6,118 nt of DNA from DASTDY01 sp035457345 (GTDB taxonomy: Bacteria; Patescibacteriota; Saccharimonadia; Saccharimonadales; EFPC-124): the NCBI GenBank assembly GCA_035457345.1, contig DATIBT010000062.1:1-6118 (forward strand), read 5' to 3'. How positions within the stretch are numbered: the first letter of the stretch is position 1; each line of letters starts with the position of its first letter. The position numbers were made by a program, and so were the translations under genes. A model generated the notes under the pieces. That model did not search any database and was not told the origin of the DNA. It saw only the letters and a list, made by a program, of their open reading frames with translations. Positions 4,355 through 6,118 of the stretch are shown in pieces.

Positions 4355-5956
4355 ATGGACATCCTCGCCGAGGGTGCCTCGGTCGGCCACATGGTGGACA
4401 CGACCGTCACGGCGCTTCAGTGGATGATCATCGTCGGGTACGTACTCTTTGTGCTGCTCCTCGACCGATTCGTCCTCAACCGCAAGCTCCACGCACTCAG
4501 CGTGAAGGAGAGCGGCCTCCAAGTCGCCCTCTTCATGTGTCTGAACCTGCTGTTCGGGGTGGCGTTCGTCCTCCCCGAATACAGCCTGAACGGGCTCATG
4601 CAGTACTACGGGCTCTACGTGAGCGAGAACAGCCTGAGCGTGGACAACCTGTTCATCATGCTCATCATCCTGAAGCAGTGCGGTGTTCCCAGGGAGCTCC
4701 ACCAAAAGGCGCTCTACTGGGGGATCAACATCGCCATCCTGCTCCGGGTCAGCCTGATCCTGGTGGGCACGGCCGTCCTCGTGAAGGCGGCGCCGGCCAT
4801 GCTGGCCGTTGCTGGCTACATGCTCTACGTGGGCTACAGCCAGATCTTCAGCGGCGACGACGAGAAAGACGTCACCGAGCGGTGGTCGTACAAGCTCGTC
4901 AACAAGTTCGTGCCGGTCACGTACCGCACGTACGGGAGCAAGTTCTTCATCCGTCAGCGCGGCAAGCGGCTGGCGACCGTACTGTTCGTGGTGGTCGCCA
5001 TCATCGGCTGCGTCGACGCGATGTTCGCGCTCGACAGCATCCCGACGGCGATCGCGCTCAGCAGCATCATGTTCGTGACCATCGCCGGCAATATCAACGG
5101 GGTGCTCGGTTTGCGGCCCATGTACTTCCTGATGGGGCACATGGCCAAGTACATCACCCGGCTGAACTGGGGGTTGGGCCTCATCTGCGGAGCGATCGGC
5201 GTCAAGCTGATCATCAGCAACACGTGGTTCATGCCCCTCATCGGCCAGGAGCCCGTCCACGTCCCGATCAGTGTCGCGCTGGCCTGGATTGGCGGTTCGT
5301 TGCTGTTCGCGTATGTGGCCGGCCGCATTTGGCCGTCGGCCGCAAAGGAAGGGCTGGACGACGAAAATAGCGAGGATTCGACCCTGGTCACCCTCTACGT
5401 CGACAGCGGCGCCGTCGCAAAGGGCGAGTGGGAGTCCGGGCTGATGGGAGTGTATGCCTCGCAGGCCTTGGTCGAAGCCCGTCACTACGACGATGACGGC
5501 CAGGTGCCTGTGCACGTATTCGCCGAGGCCATCGGCGACGCCTCAACGGCTCAAGCCGGTGCGGCATATGAATTGGAGCGGCCCTATGGGATTGGCACCC
5601 GCCCTCTTCTGGCACCGGTTTTGCAGCAGGCTCGGAGGACCGCGGAGAGCGTCCTGGGGACGCATGTCGCGATCATTCTGACGCCCGGCGTGTTTGGGGA
5701 TCAGGAAGAAGTCCGGCGCCTCATGCGCGAGATGCCGGATAACCTGTTCCTGCTGTTCATCCGCGTCTCGGACGAGCCGGGTGGAGCCGGGTTCCTGGGT
5801 GAACTCGACACCCTGTACACCGACGACCGTGACAGCTGTCATGTGGTCTACGCAACCGATGACCATGGCCGGCCCAAGCAGCTCATCGCGTACGAGATCG
5901 GCACGGAGCTGGACCACTGGCTCAAGCGACGCGACGCGCTACTGACCCCGGCGTAA
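4355..5956 (+). CDS. TerC/Alx-family membrane protein fused to a C-terminal vWA-like domain
   Basis: This 533-aa inner-membrane protein has two parts. Residues 1-328 are an Alx-type TerC domain with about eight or nine membrane segments, including 21-36, 55-73, 119-142, 148-165, 206-217, 270-290 and 303-323. It shows the family motifs ENSLSVDNLF (91-100) and D-x-x-FALDSIP (221-230) with acidic residues inside the membrane, followed by GVLGLRPMYFL (249-259). The family is linked to tellurite resistance and manganese export. After an acidic linker (332-342) comes a soluble vWA-like domain (343-533): strand VTLYVDSG, YDDDGQVPVHVF (378-389), YGIGTRPLLAPVL (411-423), strand VAIILTPG, and FLLFIRVSDEPGGAGFLGELD (465-485). 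The D-x-S-x-S metal motif is degraded (D350-S-G-A-V), but the GT...P element is kept. ATG 4355 is chosen over ATG 4268 because of its AGGAAGG site. Codons are strongly G/C-ending up to about 5280 and more relaxed afterwards. Likely metal transport or efflux coupled to a Ter-type sensor or scaffold; the substrate is not known. Confidence 0.85.
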   Translation: MDILAEGASVGHMVDTTVTALQWMIIVGYVLFVLLLDRFVLNRKLHALSVKESGLQVALFMCLNLLFGVAFVLPEYSLNGLMQYYGLYVSENSLSVDNLFIMLIILKQCGVPRELHQKALYWGINIAILLRVSLILVGTAVLVKAAPAMLAVAGYMLYVGYSQIFSGDDEKDVTERWSYKLVNKFVPVTYRTYGSKFFIRQRGKRLATVLFVVVAIIGCVDAMFALDSIPTAIALSSIMFVTIAGNINGVLGLRPMYFLMGHMAKYITRLNWGLGLICGAIGVKLIISNTWFMPLIGQEPVHVPISVALAWIGGSLLFAYVAGRIWPSAAKEGLDDENSEDSTLVTLYVDSGAVAKGEWESGLMGVYASQALVEARHYDDDGQVPVHVFAEAIGDASTAQAGAAYELERPYGIGTRPLLAPVLQQARRTAESVLGTHVAIILTPGVFGDQEEVRRLMREMPDNLFLLFIRVSDEPGGAGFLGELDTLYTDDRDSCHVVYATDDHGRPKQLIAYEIGTELDHWLKRRDALLTPA

Positions 5957-5992
5957 CCAGCGCACGCACCACAAGGTAACAAAAGCAGCGCA

Positions 5993-6032
5993 AGCGGCGG
6001 CGGTCCTACGAACCACCAGGACTGCCGCCGCT
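5993..6032 (+). terminator. GC-rich 15-bp hairpin after the TerC-vWA gene
   Basis: Arms 5993-6007 and 6018-6032 pair over 15 bp with one G-U wobble and a ten-base loop. Outer AGCG/CGCT bases extend the stem across a two-base bulge. It starts 36 bases after the stop codon. No U-run follows, so it may act by protecting the 3' end or together with the next terminator. It marks the right-hand end of the high-GC stretch. Confidence 0.5.
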
Positions 6033-6084
6033 CGCTGTGCTACTAATGACTCGCACTGGGTCACTCAGAAATTATTTGTATACG

Positions 6085-6117
6085 AAAATACACCGGCTAC
6101 TGTAACCAGTGTATTTT
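6085..6117. terminator. bidirectional intrinsic terminator
   Basis: AAAATACACCGG (6085-6096) and CCAGTGTATTTT (6106-6117) pair with a single mismatch around a nine-base loop. The A-run and T-run within the arms give a U-tail in either direction. It would end the TerC-vWA transcript and any gene converging from beyond the window. CACTGG at 6054-6059 could compete for the 3' arm CCAGTG (6106-6111) and weaken the terminator. Confidence 0.8.
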
Positions 6118-6118
6118 T

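Noticed and set aside
4150..5370. 406-aa rightward open frame in another phase of the TerC gene
   Set aside because: Arg/His/Gly-rich low-complexity translation; out-of-frame shadow.
4274..5515. 413-aa leftward open frame opposite the TerC-vWA gene
   Set aside because: High GC removes stops on the other strand. The His/Asp/Arg/Val-rich translation has no recognisable domains, while the rightward frame carries clear TerC motifs.
308..5956. Recoded UGA (as in Gracilibacteria or Absconditabacteria)
   Set aside because: The vWA gene ends sensibly at TGA and none of the genes contains an internal TGA, so the standard code is adequate.
1..6118. tRNA, CRISPR array, transposase or integrase
   Set aside because: No cloverleaf, no regularly spaced repeats, and no recognisable mobile-element protein or terminal inverted repeats were found on either strand.

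Overview
The window reads as a piece of a small, host-dependent Patescibacteria (CPR) genome, most likely Candidatus Saccharibacteria (TM7). This is inferred from three things: the compact leftward block rpmE (type B L31) - prfA - prmC, a PrmC with NLPY in place of NPPY, and near-leaderless promoters. No marker gene settles the lineage. TAG, TAA and TGA all end genes here, so nothing suggests UGA recoding.

Bases 1-307 hold no confident gene but are dense in GC-rich stem-loops. Two of these (29-57 and 271-296) share the same 5' flank. Bases 308-2584 are the leftward translation operon: ribosomal protein L31, release factor RF1, and the methyltransferase that modifies the RF1 GGQ glutamine. It is driven by a strong TTGACA-17-TACAAT promoter a few bases upstream of rpmE. 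A rightward orphan gene (2668-3303) is transcribed away from rpmE, and a perfect 18-bp palindrome lies between the two promoters.

From about 3340 to 6040 the character changes. Coding sequence becomes strongly G/C-biased at third codon positions and both genes have good Shine-Dalgarno sites. Two divergent genes lie here: a leftward 163-aa vWA-like (TerF/TerY type) protein, and a rightward 533-aa protein that joins an Alx-type TerC membrane domain to a C-terminal vWA-like domain. The soluble protein and the C-terminal domain share a D-x-D-G-x-V-P-V-H motif and look related. The 370-bp divergent region between them carries two promoters and two structured leaders. The pair looks like a minimal tellurium-resistance/metal-stress (Ter) module, probably acquired from an actinobacterium or actinophage. 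Saccharibacteria live on actinobacterial hosts, so such a transfer is plausible, but an assembly chimera must be excluded.

The window closes with a GC-rich hairpin and a classical A-stem/U-tail bidirectional terminator.
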